From the NCBI RefSeq assembly GCF_009295825.1, contig NZ_WHKF01000003.1, positions 496,001-560,000 on the forward strand: DNA of 64,000 bases, written 5' to 3'. The notes under the pieces are model-generated. The model saw nothing but the letters and a program-made list of their open reading frames with translations, was not told where the DNA came from and did not search any database. The number at the start of each line of letters is the position of its first letter. Within the stretch, counting starts at the first letter, position 1. Shown one piece after another: positions 1 to 8,527 of the stretch. Source of the stretch: Marinifilum sp. N1E240. GTDB lineage: Bacteria; Bacteroidota; Bacteroidia; Bacteroidales; Marinifilaceae. Made by a program: the position numbers and the translations under genes.

Positions 1-1
1 T

Positions 2-655
2 TTCAATGTACTTGAACATGATCCTAGAGTAAATTTATTTTATACTAACAATATAAAAGAGATTGAAAGTGCCGATATTGTAATAATTCCTGGTAGTAAA
101 AACACAATATCTGATTTAAATGAAATCAAGAAAAATGGTGTTGCTCAGGCTATAATTCGTGCACATAAAATTGGTAAAAAAGTAATCGGCATTTGTGGTG
201 GCTATCAAATGATGGGTCAGTCAATTAGTGATCCTGATGGAATTGAAGGAAATATTTCTGAAATTTCAGGCTTAGGTTTATTACCTGTTAAAACAACCAT
301 TACCGATGAGAAACTAACTGAACAATGCACCTTCAAATTTAAAAACCATAAGGATGAATGCTCCGGATATGAGATCCACATGGGGCAAACTGTGGCAAAT
401 GAAAATTCTTTAAATTCATTATCAAACGGAAAACAGGATGGTTACCTGCTTAATGAAAATTGCTGGGGAAGTTACATTCATGGTATTTTAGACAATTCTG
501 TAGTAATAAACGATCTACTATCTGGCTTTGATATTGATGCTGATAGAAATTTTAATTACTCCGAATTTAAAGAAGAACAATACGATAAATTGGCTAACGT
601 AATTCGAAATAGTGTAGATATGGAATTATTCTACAAACATTTATCCAGAGAGTAG
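2..655 (+). CDS. cobQ: Cobyric acid synthase CobQ, C-terminal part (5' end outside window)
   Basis: Amidates the side-chain carboxylates of adenosylcobyrinic acid a,c-diamide, using glutamine, in the late steps of cobalamin synthesis. The frame is open from base 2, so the gene enters from the left and only the glutamine amidotransferase half is present. The nucleophile elbow GICGGYQ and the partner histidine in YIHGIL are both visible, as is the PGSKNT segment typical of CobQ/CobB amidotransferases. The first in-window ATG (209) lies inside the active-site loop and is not the true start. The gene is followed after 4 bases by an AAA ATPase, suggesting co-transcription. The family is certain; choosing CobQ over CobB rests on general similarity. 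Confidence 0.9.
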   Translation, partial: FNVLEHDPRVNLFYTNNIKEIESADIVIIPGSKNTISDLNEIKKNGVAQAIIRAHKIGKKVIGICGGYQMMGQSISDPDGIEGNISEISGLGLLPVKTTITDEKLTEQCTFKFKNHKDECSGYEIHMGQTVANENSLNSLSNGKQDGYLLNENCWGSYIHGILDNSVVINDLLSGFDIDADRNFNYSEFKEEQYDKLANVIRNSVDMELFYKHLSRE

Positions 656-659
656 ATTG

Positions 660-1187
660 ATGAGCAAGGAGAATAGGTATATTATAACAGGCGGCCCCGG
701 GTCCGGAAAATCAAGCCTTCTTAATAAGTTAATATTAGAAGGCTATAATGGTTTTGAAGAAATTTCACGAGTTATAATCAGAGAACAACATGAAATAAAT
801 GGTGACAAATTACCATGGAAAAACCTTAAAGATTTTGCTGAAATCTGTTTTGAAAGAATGAGCTTTCAGTTAAATGAATGCAATTCATCTACACCATGTT
901 TTTATGATCGGGGTTTACCCGATATCATTGCCTACATGCGAAGAGGAGGTTTGCATGTTCCTGAAAAATTCTTTTCGAAATGCAAAGAGTACAATACAAT
1001 TGTATTTATTGCTCCTCCCTGGAAAGATATTTATATCAATGATAATGAAAGACCTGAATCATTCAAGGATTCGATGGAAATTTATCAATTCCTAAAAGAG
1101 ACTTATACCAAACTTGAATTTGAGCTTATTGAACTACCCTTTGTCTCAATATCTGAAAGAGTAAAATTTATTCAATCTTATATTTAG
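660..1187 (+). CDS. AAA-type ATP/GTP-binding protein (AAA_28-like)
   Basis: A 175-residue P-loop NTPase. The Walker A motif GGPGSGKSS sits near residues 12-20, and YDRGLPD lies in the middle as in the AAA_28/NadR-like kinase group. ATG at 660 is taken as the start; a TTG at 657 directly before it is less likely. It follows cobQ by 4 bases and may be in the cobalamin operon, but its reaction is unknown. A phosphotransferase role is only inferred from the fold. Its TAG stop overlaps by 4 bases the TAA stop of the convergent cbiZ gene, so no room is left for a terminator between them. Confidence 0.8.
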   Translation: MSKENRYIITGGPGSGKSSLLNKLILEGYNGFEEISRVIIREQHEINGDKLPWKNLKDFAEICFERMSFQLNECNSSTPCFYDRGLPDIIAYMRRGGLHVPEKFFSKCKEYNTIVFIAPPWKDIYINDNERPESFKDSMEIYQFLKETYTKLEFELIELPFVSISERVKFIQSYI

Positions 1188-1846
1188 GCGTTTAAAGATT
1201 GAGAAATTGCCTGAATGACAGATTGAGCCAACATCTCACCAAAAAGAACATGTTTCCCGCAATAATTTACTTTTGGACCATTTCCGCATGCAATAGCTGT
1301 AGAATCGGTTCCTGTACCTGTAGCCATTCCTTCACTAGCTCGGCTTTTAACATTCAAATTTTGCATACAAGCCGCTTTAGCCTCGGCTACCATCATCACA
1401 CTTTCCACCATTGCGGCATCTGTCAATTCCGCATTTGTTAAAATTAATATGTTTATAGTACCTACTTTTTCACACTCCTCATTCATGAACTGATAATCAG
1501 CAACATCTCCTGCTCTTCTGGCATTCGATACACCTGCCGTAACCAAAGCTTCAATCCAGACACCTTGCTTTTCAAGCTTAACACGACGAAACGATTTCAT
1601 GTCGGCTGCAGTCATCATTCCTACTGTATTTCCAGTCCATTTTAACCTTTCAGCCATATTAGCCAAAGTTATTTCTGGACTTTCAAAATCGGTTCTTTCT
1701 CCTAAAAAGTTAGCATCAACCTTAGTATTAAAGAAATGATCTGCCAGCCGAATACCACCGTTAAGAATTGCGGAACTCAAGATTTTTGTTGGCTGTTCAA
1801 ATTCTACATGAAAATAATCATCAACATGCGCTAGCTTATACTCCAT
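1184..1846 (-). CDS. cbiZ: Adenosylcobinamide amidohydrolase CbiZ
   Basis: CbiZ cleaves adenosylcobinamide to adenosylcobyric acid, so that scavenged corrinoids re-enter the cobalamin pathway. The 220-residue length fits the family. Visible features are a central VTAGVSNARRAGD segment, an ILTNAELTDAAM segment and a C-terminal GTGTDSTAIACG stretch typical of CbiZ. It is the last gene of a minus-strand tetR-dus-cbiZ set, starting 2 bases after the dus stop. Its product is cobyric acid, which is also the product of the convergent neighbour CobQ, so the two genes meet at the same intermediate. Confidence in the family is high. Confidence 0.88.
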   Translation of the reverse strand: MEYKLAHVDDYFHVEFEQPTKILSSAILNGGIRLADHFFNTKVDANFLGERTDFESPEITLANMAERLKWTGNTVGMMTAADMKSFRRVKLEKQGVWIEALVTAGVSNARRAGDVADYQFMNEECEKVGTINILILTNAELTDAAMVESVMMVAEAKAACMQNLNVKSRASEGMATGTGTDSTAIACGNGPKVNYCGKHVLFGEMLAQSVIQAISQSLNA

Positions 1847-1848
1847 TA

Positions 1849-2796
1849 TTAATCCTCTTTTAAATTTTGACTAAAAGCAAAGCTTACTGCTTGTTCATAT
1901 TTTTTTAATCCAGATGCTTTTTTTATTGCCTTATACACTTTTCTCTCTGTTTCGAAATGACACGAGAAATACTCCCAAAATGGCTTCACCTTCTGCAAAA
2001 CTTGATTGTCACCGCTTAAATACGAAGAATATGTTTCATAAATCTCATCATGAACTTTTTTCAAAATGATTTTCCGTTCACTATCTGTGGGTAATTCCAA
2101 TCCTTTAATTTTATGAGGCAGCCAAAAATCTTTCAAAATACCACGTCCAATCATTAAGTGATTTAAACAAGGTATTTCTTTCGATAAAACTTCAAAATCC
2201 TGACAACTGTTAATGTCACCATTGTAAGCAAACTTTTTTCCGTATTCGTTATACAATTGGGCGAATTTTCCCCTGTTTGCAGTTCCTTTGTATAGTTGCT
2301 TTCCTATACGCGGATGAATTATTATTTCCTTAATATTAAACTGATCTAAAGCCTTTAATACTTCATGAATTTCATTTCCATCAGTTAACCCAAGTCTCAT
2401 TTTAATACTTAATTCAATCTTATCCTTAAATCCTTCCGTAATAATATTACCTATCTTTTCAGGATATGGAAGCAAACCAGATCCTTTTCCTCGTTTCGTT
2501 ACCATTGGATAAGGACAGCCCAAATTCCAATTCATTTTAGAATATCCTAAATCGGAAAAATAGCTTTCGAAAAAGCTCATTTCCTCAACTGATCCACATA
2601 AAAATTGAGGAATTAAATTATCCGATTTTTCAGAAAATGGTTCAACTTCTCTTTTATGAGCAGTTTTAAGATCTCCACCATTTTGCAAAACAAGAAAAGG
2701 AGTATAGAATTCATCTACACCCCCTATATATTTTTGATAGGCTCTTTTGAATACCCAATCAGTGTATCCCTGAAGAGGAGCCAAAGAAATTTTCAT
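1849..2796 (-). CDS. tRNA-dihydrouridine synthase family protein
   Basis: An FMN-dependent enzyme that reduces uridine to dihydrouridine in tRNA. The 315-residue protein opens with the APLQGYTD motif (family form APMxGxTD) and carries the NxGCPYPMVTKRGKGSGLL segment, whose cysteine is the usual catalytic acid. KMRLG and the phosphate-binding GRG near residue 218 are also present. It lies between a tetR-type regulator (18 bases upstream) and cbiZ (2 bases downstream). That setting is odd for a housekeeping tRNA enzyme, and a different substrate cannot be excluded. The exact Dus subfamily was not resolved. Confidence 0.85.
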   Translation of the reverse strand: MKISLAPLQGYTDWVFKRAYQKYIGGVDEFYTPFLVLQNGGDLKTAHKREVEPFSEKSDNLIPQFLCGSVEEMSFFESYFSDLGYSKMNWNLGCPYPMVTKRGKGSGLLPYPEKIGNIITEGFKDKIELSIKMRLGLTDGNEIHEVLKALDQFNIKEIIIHPRIGKQLYKGTANRGKFAQLYNEYGKKFAYNGDINSCQDFEVLSKEIPCLNHLMIGRGILKDFWLPHKIKGLELPTDSERKIILKKVHDEIYETYSSYLSGDNQVLQKVKPFWEYFSCHFETERKVYKAIKKASGLKKYEQAVSFAFSQNLKED

Positions 2797-2814
2797 TTTT
2801 TTTATTTTTGTAAT

Positions 2815-3441
2815 CTAACGACCGAAACTTAAAACACCCAACAATTGTTTTCTTTGGCGATAATAGCTTAATCCATCCTTTGTAGCAATACTTTTAACAA
2901 ATTCATCAATCATTGTATCGTAAATCGTCCCAAATTTAAACCTTTCAGGTGGATACAGTTCAGGATTGTGCATATCTTCCAAACGCGACAAATACATTCT
3001 ACCTACCATTTCTCCACTCAAATCATCACGATACATTCCTTGTGCAATTCCTTTTTGAATGTTGATTTGAATTTTGTCGAATATAAATTCCATCCTCAAT
3101 TCCATGTGCTTCGAATAAACTTCTGGGAAATATTTCTCGAATTCCATTGTTATTGATGGAGTTACATGCTCAAACTTATCATTAATCTCTTGACTGACAA
3201 TAAATAAAATATCAATTGCATTTTGTCCTTCGAAATTGTATTCTAGAAATATAGTTTCAAAACTCTTTCGTTCATATTCAAGAATTTTCTCCACCAACTC
3301 CTCTTTCGTCTCAACAAAACCTGAGATATCCTTTTGTGTAACACCAAAATCTTTTATCTTTTCAAATGAAAAATTACTCAATCCATTTTTTAAAAGATAG
3401 GCACGCACCTTCTCTATGATCTGCACAAATTCCTTATCCAT
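2815..3441 (-). CDS. TetR/AcrR-like transcriptional regulator
   Basis: A 208-residue protein with a TetR-like layout: an N-terminal helical DNA-binding region (about residues 5-50, containing the KDFGVTQKDISGF turn) and a longer helical ligand or dimer domain. The helix-turn-helix diverges from the textbook TetR consensus, so the family call is moderate. It heads the minus-strand group tetR-dus-cbiZ and faces a 586-base intergenic region, where its operator would be expected. The ligand is unknown. No cobalamin riboswitch was recognised upstream. Confidence 0.65.
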   Translation of the reverse strand: MDKEFVQIIEKVRAYLLKNGLSNFSFEKIKDFGVTQKDISGFVETKEELVEKILEYERKSFETIFLEYNFEGQNAIDILFIVSQEINDKFEHVTPSITMEFEKYFPEVYSKHMELRMEFIFDKIQINIQKGIAQGMYRDDLSGEMVGRMYLSRLEDMHNPELYPPERFKFGTIYDTMIDEFVKSIATKDGLSYYRQRKQLLGVLSFGR

Positions 3442-4027
3442 ATGTTTTTAAAGCTATATATTAACTATCAACCGGTCTTTCCAATTCTCTTCTTGAATAT
3501 AGGCATAAAAATAAGGATTTTTCAATGGTTAATTCTATAAGATTTCATCAAATTAAACACATCAATCATAAATCGAGGAAATAATTTAAAATATAGGCTA
3601 AAATCAAATTCTTTATTCTTAACTATCTGCACCAATCTCATTTTCCTAATCCAAATAATTCTGTATCCCTTTACAATCGATGCCTAATTTTGATTATACT
3701 GATAATTATTAAGAGAGAATAGTACTGTTTACACAAAATTCTATTAAGAAAAAAAATACTTATTCACCAATAATTGTCAATTCATTTATTATTTTCGGTT
3801 GTTCATAAAAATTAAACAAACTAAAGTATGAGAATTAAAAACATATATTAACTTTATTGCTGAATGGATACTTTTAATACATAGGGTGATTGAAAGTTCT
3901 TTTTCATAAGTAAATTTAAGTAGTAGTTTTTGGGCGGCTAGTCACCGCCCATTTTTTATACCTCATATTGACTTTTCATTTGAATTGTTCTAATTTAATT
4001 GGACTTAATAAATTAAAACAAATTACT
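3442..4027. other. Long intergenic region with a possible small RNA
   Basis: No convincing open reading frame on either strand. The stretch is very AT-rich. A weak plus-strand promoter could be TTG at 3799-3801 with TAAAGTATG at 3822-3830. An intrinsic terminator at 3931-3957 follows about 100 bases later, with no coding gene between them. That pattern suggests a short untranslated RNA of roughly 120-130 nt. This is inference; transcription data would decide. Confidence 0.3.
3931..3957 (+). terminator. Orphan intrinsic terminator
   Basis: Perfect 7-bp GC-rich stem (TGGGCGG / CCGCCCA) with a 7-base loop, followed by six T residues on the plus strand. The nearest gene upstream on this strand ends at 1187, so the terminator probably belongs to an unannotated RNA. 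Confidence 0.75.
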
Positions 4028-4411
4028 ATGGAAAATATTATGCATGCCTTCACCTGGGTAGAAATACCAGTTACTGATTTTGAGCGAGCCAAAAAATTCT
4101 ATTCAAAAATTTTCGATTTTGAAATGCCACAAGAACAAATGGGAAAAGATTTAATGGGTTTCTTCCAATATGACTTTGAAAATGGAGGTGTTGGTGGAGC
4201 CATTGTAAAGGGTGAAATGTACAAGCCTGGCAACACAGGCACAATGGCTTATCTTGATGGAGGAGCAGATCTTAATATCGTACTAAACCGCATTGAAGAT
4301 GCTGGAGGAAAGGTTCAAGTTCCGAAAACACAAATAACTCCTGAAATTGGATTTTTCGCAATATTTAGCGATACCGAAGGCAATCGGGTAGCCTTACATT
4401 CCAGAAAATAA
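4028..4411 (+). CDS. VOC-family (glyoxalase/bleomycin-resistance fold) protein
   Basis: A 127-residue protein with the beta-alpha-beta-beta-beta pattern of the vicinal oxygen chelate superfamily. It has an N-terminal HAFTWVEIPVTDFERAKKFY segment and a C-terminal GFFAIFSDTEGNRVALHS. It resembles the short single-domain VOC proteins of unknown substrate common in Bacteroidota. The frame extends 20 codons upstream, but the ATG at 4028 gives the normal family start, so the longer form is rejected. Metal ligands are not assigned with certainty. It shares a bidirectional terminator with the convergent thioredoxin-like gene. Confidence 0.85.
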   Translation: MENIMHAFTWVEIPVTDFERAKKFYSKIFDFEMPQEQMGKDLMGFFQYDFENGGVGGAIVKGEMYKPGNTGTMAYLDGGADLNIVLNRIEDAGGKVQVPKTQITPEIGFFAIFSDTEGNRVALHSRK

Positions 4412-4420
4412 TAAAAACAT

Positions 4421-4452
4421 TAAGCTGCAATTGATCTATTAATTGCAGCTTA
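4421..4452. terminator. Bidirectional intrinsic terminator
   Basis: Perfect 12-bp inverted repeat (TAAGCTGCAATT / AATTGCAGCTTA) with an 8-base loop. It lies between two convergent genes and should serve both. Confidence 0.75.
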
Positions 4453-4458
4453 AATATT

Positions 4459-4986
4459 TTACTTTTTTAATAACTCTAATTCAATAACTTTTTTCATAGC
4501 TTCGAATTCTTCTTTATTGAATAGACGAGTAAGAAAAATTATTTTTCCGTCTCTATCAATAATTACATTTCGAGTTACTCCACTCTCTTTATCGGCAAAC
4601 TTTGTGAAAATTTTAGCTTCATCATCCAATGCAATAGGATAGGTAATACCAGTTTTCTTAATCAGCGTTTCTGCTTTTTCAATTGGCTCATCTCGATCTA
4701 AACCAAACAAAGCAAAATCTTTATTCTTATGAACTTGCCATATTTCCTTTTCAATATGCGGCATTTCTTTACGACAAACTCCACACCAGCTGGCAGTAAA
4801 CTGCAACATTACAACTTTTCCTCTCAAATCGGAAAGTTTCACCCTACTACCATCAGTTAATTTCATCTCAAAATCTGGCGCCATATCCCCTACTTTCACA
4901 ATATATCCTCTTGAGTCTGGTGTATTGGCGACTCCCATAAAAACAAATCCCATTAGCAATACAAATGTTAACAATATCTTATTCAT
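4459..4986 (-). CDS. TlpA-family thioredoxin-like protein, exported
   Basis: A 175-residue thioredoxin-fold protein with a hydrophobic N-terminal export signal (residues 1-20). The active site W67-C68-G69-V70-C71 sits in the usual TASWCGVC context, preceded by an AhpC/TSA-type DFEMKLTDGSRVKLSDLRGK segment. Probable role: thiol-disulfide exchange or peroxide handling in the periplasm. The substrate is not visible. It is monocistronic and shares its terminator with the VOC gene. Confidence 0.85.
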   Translation of the reverse strand: MNKILLTFVLLMGFVFMGVANTPDSRGYIVKVGDMAPDFEMKLTDGSRVKLSDLRGKVVMLQFTASWCGVCRKEMPHIEKEIWQVHKNKDFALFGLDRDEPIEKAETLIKKTGITYPIALDDEAKIFTKFADKESGVTRNVIIDRDGKIIFLTRLFNKEEFEAMKKVIELELLKK

Positions 4987-5134
4987 ACAATTATAATTTA
5001 TCTTTCTATTTTTATTTAAAGAATTTCAAACCTAAATAAAATGAAAGTAATTTCAAATTTAATATTATCAATAGACTTAAATGGCATAATTTATGTCCTA
5101 TTTAATTCATTAATTTTTAATCAAATAACACATC

Positions 5135-5641
5135 ATGAAAAATATAAATAAGCTTCTTATCATCTTCTTCGTACTATCTTTCAATTATTCATTTGCTCAA
5201 ATGACAAAAAAAGAAGTGCGTCAACAGAAAAAAGAAATAAAAGCTATTAAAATAAACCAATTGATCAACCAGAAGCAATTTATTTTTAAAGCCAATTCCT
5301 TAACAAGCAATTCTGGTTATAACAAAACTCTAAGTTCTAATTATGACTTAATTCTAAAAAAAGATTCCGTTATGGCATATCTACCATTTTGGGGAAAGGC
5401 ATATACATCTTCGTTTAATGATGAAGGTGGTATCAAATTCAACGAAAAAATGAAAGAATTTCAATATGATGATTTGGAAAAGAAAGGACATAACATCAAC
5501 TTTTCAGTAAAAACAAAAGATGATACCTTCCACTTTAACCTAAATATATCAACACAAGGATATGCTAATGTAATTGTTACATCAAATAATAAGAGTAGAA
5601 TATCTTATTATGGGCAAATAGAGGCTATTGAGGACAAATAA
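5135..5641 (+). CDS. DUF4251 domain-containing secreted protein
   Basis: A 168-residue protein with a signal peptide (residues 1-21, ending FAQ). A lysine-rich region follows (KKEVRQQKKEIKAIKINQLI), then a domain resembling DUF4251: a QFIFKANS strand, DLILKKDSVMAYLPFWGKAY in the middle and a C-terminal beta-rich half. Such proteins are common in Bacteroidota and have no known function. The 148-base upstream region is AT-rich with no clear promoter. Convergent with the next gene, with only 13 bases between stops. Confidence 0.75.
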   Translation: MKNINKLLIIFFVLSFNYSFAQMTKKEVRQQKKEIKAIKINQLINQKQFIFKANSLTSNSGYNKTLSSNYDLILKKDSVMAYLPFWGKAYTSSFNDEGGIKFNEKMKEFQYDDLEKKGHNINFSVKTKDDTFHFNLNISTQGYANVIVTSNNKSRISYYGQIEAIEDK

Positions 5642-5654
5642 ATTATGATTCTTT

Positions 5655-6155
5655 TCATTTAAAATAAGCAACCAAGTTATATTTATAATCCTGTTTCTTT
5701 TTTTTCAAATATGATGAAACAGCTAATGCCATTTTTTTATCATTAATTAAGAACTTTTTAAGCAAATATGCTGATCCTGCATAAGGCAAAACTGAAATTA
5801 AAATATCAACTATCTTAATTCTATCATTAAGCGATAATGAAATGTAAATTAGCTTAGCGATAATATTACCCAATAAAAATACAGCAGGTGGTGTTAGAAC
5901 CTTATAATCTACAACACCATGAAAAATTGCATAAACAATAATTCCCGGAAACAGAACAGCATCAATTATACCCGCCATTAAGCTCCATATTGCTAATACA
6001 CCGCTCACATATAAGATTCGTGAAAATCCATCGGTCACAATTATTTGAGTTAATCGTTTTTTATCTGCATCAGAAAAATAATCAGATTCACTTACAAAAC
6101 TGCAAAATTGATTGGATTCACATTTGCATTTTTTCGTATACGAAAGCTCATTCAT
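5655..6155 (-). CDS. Small membrane protein of unknown function
   Basis: A 166-residue protein I do not recognise. Its N-terminus has three cysteines (residues 10, 12 and 18) before a basic stretch. Three hydrophobic segments follow, at roughly residues 44-80, 89-108 and 115-132, and a lysine-rich tail. It starts 6 bases after the DoxX-like gene and is probably co-transcribed with it. A cysteine-bearing cytoplasmic tail beside a DoxX protein might hint at redox or metal sensing, but nothing in the sequence proves it. Confidence 0.6.
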   Translation of the reverse strand: MNELSYTKKCKCESNQFCSFVSESDYFSDADKKRLTQIIVTDGFSRILYVSGVLAIWSLMAGIIDAVLFPGIIVYAIFHGVVDYKVLTPPAVFLLGNIIAKLIYISLSLNDRIKIVDILISVLPYAGSAYLLKKFLINDKKMALAVSSYLKKKKQDYKYNLVAYFK

Positions 6156-6161
6156 TTCTAA

Positions 6162-6578
6162 CTATTTTTGCATAATATTCCGATACAATTCAGGCAAATT
6201 TGCTCTGTACATTAATATTAAACTAAAAATCAATGCAACTAAAGCCATTATAAACAACTGCCCATTATCTGATTTAGAACCGTACTCAACTACAACACCC
6301 AGTGGAGTTAATAAATGAAAACCAATAGCTCCAACCATTAATCCAGCGGTCATTACAGCTGCAAATTTCCAATAATTTGGCAGGAAGAATAAAATTCCAG
6401 CAATCAACTCAATTACTCCAATCCCAAATCTTCCCCACGGCTCCATTCCAATTGTAGAAAAAATATGTATTGCCTCAGGATGACCAGTAAACTTAAAATG
6501 CAATGTCTGTATTAAAATTATTGCTGTTACAATTCTTAACAACATCTCTACCGTTCTGTATTTTCTTTTTTCTTTCAT
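6162..6578 (-). CDS. DoxX-like membrane protein
   Basis: A 138-residue protein with four predicted membrane helices. It has the DoxX-like pattern: an amphipathic first helix, FTGHP in the first loop, WGRFGIGVIELIAGILFFLP in the second helix, and GLMVGAIGFHLLTPLG. The ATG at 6578 is preferred; a longer form starts at GTG 6602 with no support. It leads a two-gene unit with the small membrane protein downstream. DoxX-like proteins are integral membrane proteins of mostly unknown role, some linked to thiosulfate or quinone oxidoreduction. Confidence 0.8.
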   Translation of the reverse strand: MKEKRKYRTVEMLLRIVTAIILIQTLHFKFTGHPEAIHIFSTIGMEPWGRFGIGVIELIAGILFFLPNYWKFAAVMTAGLMVGAIGFHLLTPLGVVVEYGSKSDNGQLFIMALVALIFSLILMYRANLPELYRNIMQK

Positions 6579-6747
6579 AATTTTGAATTCTTGCAATTCC
6601 ACTTCTAAACTAATAAAAGTATTTTATACCTCATATTAGTATTAACAATTGCAATTTACGATGAAGATTAAAAATATATTGTGATCTGCCTTACATTTAA
6701 CTTTAACTCATTAAATCTACTTACATTTAAACAAATTTGAAAAACAT

Positions 6748-8397
6748 ATGAAATATACAATTACACCTTTACTTATTGTGATTGTTCTCATTTATACTTC
6801 GTGTAATATGAAAACAGAGAATCACAATAAAACTAAAACTGATATTTCGATTCCTAGAATGATCAGTTATATTAAAGAACTAGGTTCTGATGAATACCAG
6901 GGAAGAAAACCTTTTTCTGCCGGAGAAACCAAAACAATTAATTATATCGCCAATCTTTATAAAGAAATAGGCTTACAACCAGGAAATGGCAAAAGTTATT
7001 TCCAGGAAGTTCCTTTGGTTGAAGTGAGTTTAACTCCTCCTGAAGTATTAAAGTTAAAGAGTGCTAAAACTACAACAAACTTAAAATATGGAAGTGATTT
7101 TGTAATTTTTTCAAGAAGATTACAAGATGAAATTGAATTAACTAATTCTGAGCTTGTTTTTGCTGGATATGGTATTGTTGCACCAGAATATGGGTGGAAT
7201 GATTATAAAAATATCGATGTAAAAGGAAAAACGGTAGTTGTAATGGTAAACGATCCTGGATTTGGATCAACCGATAAAAGTTTTTTCAAAGGCAATGAAA
7301 TGACTTACTATGGAAGATGGACTTATAAATATGAAGAAGCTGCTCGCCAGGGTGCGGCTGGATTATTAATTATCCACCAAACTAAACCTGCTGGTTACCC
7401 TTGGTCAGTAGTTTTAAATTCCGCCTCTGTTCCTAAGTTATATCAACAACCATCAGACAATTACCTGTCACGATGCGCAGTGGAAGGCTGGCTAACTTGG
7501 GAATCAGCAAAAACTTTATTTACCAGCGTTGGAAAAGACTTACAACAAGAACTCCAGAAAGCTGCAAAAAAAGAATACAAACCTTTTTCTTTTAACACAA
7601 AAGTAAGCGTAGAATTTAAAAACACTGCCAGGTTTGACAAAACAAACAATGTACTTGGTATCTTACCAGGAACCGACTTGGCTGATGAGTACATCTTTTA
7701 CTCTGCACATTGGGACCATTTAGGAATTGGACCAAAAATGAAAGGTGATTCAATTTACAATGGAGCTGTAGACAATGGTACATCATTGGCATGGATGTTT
7801 GAAATTGCTCGTGCCTTTAAAGCAATGTCAACACAACCAAGAAGATCAATTGTGTTCTTTGCTCCTTCAGCTGAAGAATCAGGATTGAATGGTTCTGGAT
7901 ATTACGCAGACCATCCTATTTTTCCCCTAAATAAAACAGTAGCCAACATCAACAATGATTTAATGTTGCCTTATGGCAAAATGAAAGATGTGATGATAAC
8001 AGGTTTTGGACAATCAGAACTCGAAGATTACGTAAAAGAGGCTGCAGAAAATCAAGGAAGATATATTCTTCCCGATCCAAATCCTCAATCCGGTATGTAT
8101 TTCAGATCCGATCATTTTAGTTTTGCTAGAGTTGGTATTCCTGCATTATTTGCCAGAGGAAATAACGACCATGTAGAAAAAGGCAAAGAATACATGTCAA
8201 AAAAAGAACAAGAATGGCTAGCAAATCATTATCATAAACCATTTGACGAGTATGAAGAATGGTGGAACCTTGATGGAGTTGCAGAAGATGCCAGATTACT
8301 TTTCGATGTTGGTTGGAAATTAGCGAATGAAGATACCTTTCCGAACTGGAAAGAAGGATCGGAATTTAAAGCCAAGCGCGACTCTTATATGAAATAA
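6748..8397 (+). CDS. M28-family metallopeptidase lipoprotein with PA-type insert
   Basis: A 549-residue exported peptidase. The lipobox cysteine is C19 (IYTSC), so the protein is probably anchored in the envelope facing the periplasm or surface. A protease-associated region covers about 120-260. The M28 zinc ligands appear in order: H321 in SAHWDH, D342 in VDNG, E376/E377 in AEESG (catalytic base and ligand), D404 in NNDLM, and H456 in RSDHFSF. All are intact, so an active di-zinc aminopeptidase is expected. It is monocistronic, with its own terminator directly downstream. Confidence 0.92.
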   Translation: MKYTITPLLIVIVLIYTSCNMKTENHNKTKTDISIPRMISYIKELGSDEYQGRKPFSAGETKTINYIANLYKEIGLQPGNGKSYFQEVPLVEVSLTPPEVLKLKSAKTTTNLKYGSDFVIFSRRLQDEIELTNSELVFAGYGIVAPEYGWNDYKNIDVKGKTVVVMVNDPGFGSTDKSFFKGNEMTYYGRWTYKYEEAARQGAAGLLIIHQTKPAGYPWSVVLNSASVPKLYQQPSDNYLSRCAVEGWLTWESAKTLFTSVGKDLQQELQKAAKKEYKPFSFNTKVSVEFKNTARFDKTNNVLGILPGTDLADEYIFYSAHWDHLGIGPKMKGDSIYNGAVDNGTSLAWMFEIARAFKAMSTQPRRSIVFFAPSAEESGLNGSGYYADHPIFPLNKTVANINNDLMLPYGKMKDVMITGFGQSELEDYVKEAAENQGRYILPDPNPQSGMYFRSDHFSFARVGIPALFARGNNDHVEKGKEYMSKKEQEWLANHYHKPFDEYEEWWNLDGVAEDARLLFDVGWKLANEDTFPNWKEGSEFKAKRDSYMK

Positions 8398-8401
8398 ATA
8401 C

Positions 8402-8439
8402 AAAAAAAAAGACTATCAGAAATGATAGTCTTTTTTTTA
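8402..8439 (+). terminator. Intrinsic terminator after the M28 peptidase gene
   Basis: Stem GACTATCA / TGATAGTC flanked by an A-run before and a T-run after, 4 bases past the stop codon. Confidence 0.85.
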
Positions 8440-8527
8440 TCCTATTATTCGATTTTGTTAACATCTTTAAAATCATTAAATTTAATTGTAACACAAACTA
8501 TTTTATCATACAGAATACCACTATATT

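Noticed and set aside
3442-4027. Cobalamin riboswitch upstream of the cbiZ operon
   Set aside because: I could not find the conserved B12-box core or the expected helices on the minus strand; the sequence is plain AT-rich DNA.
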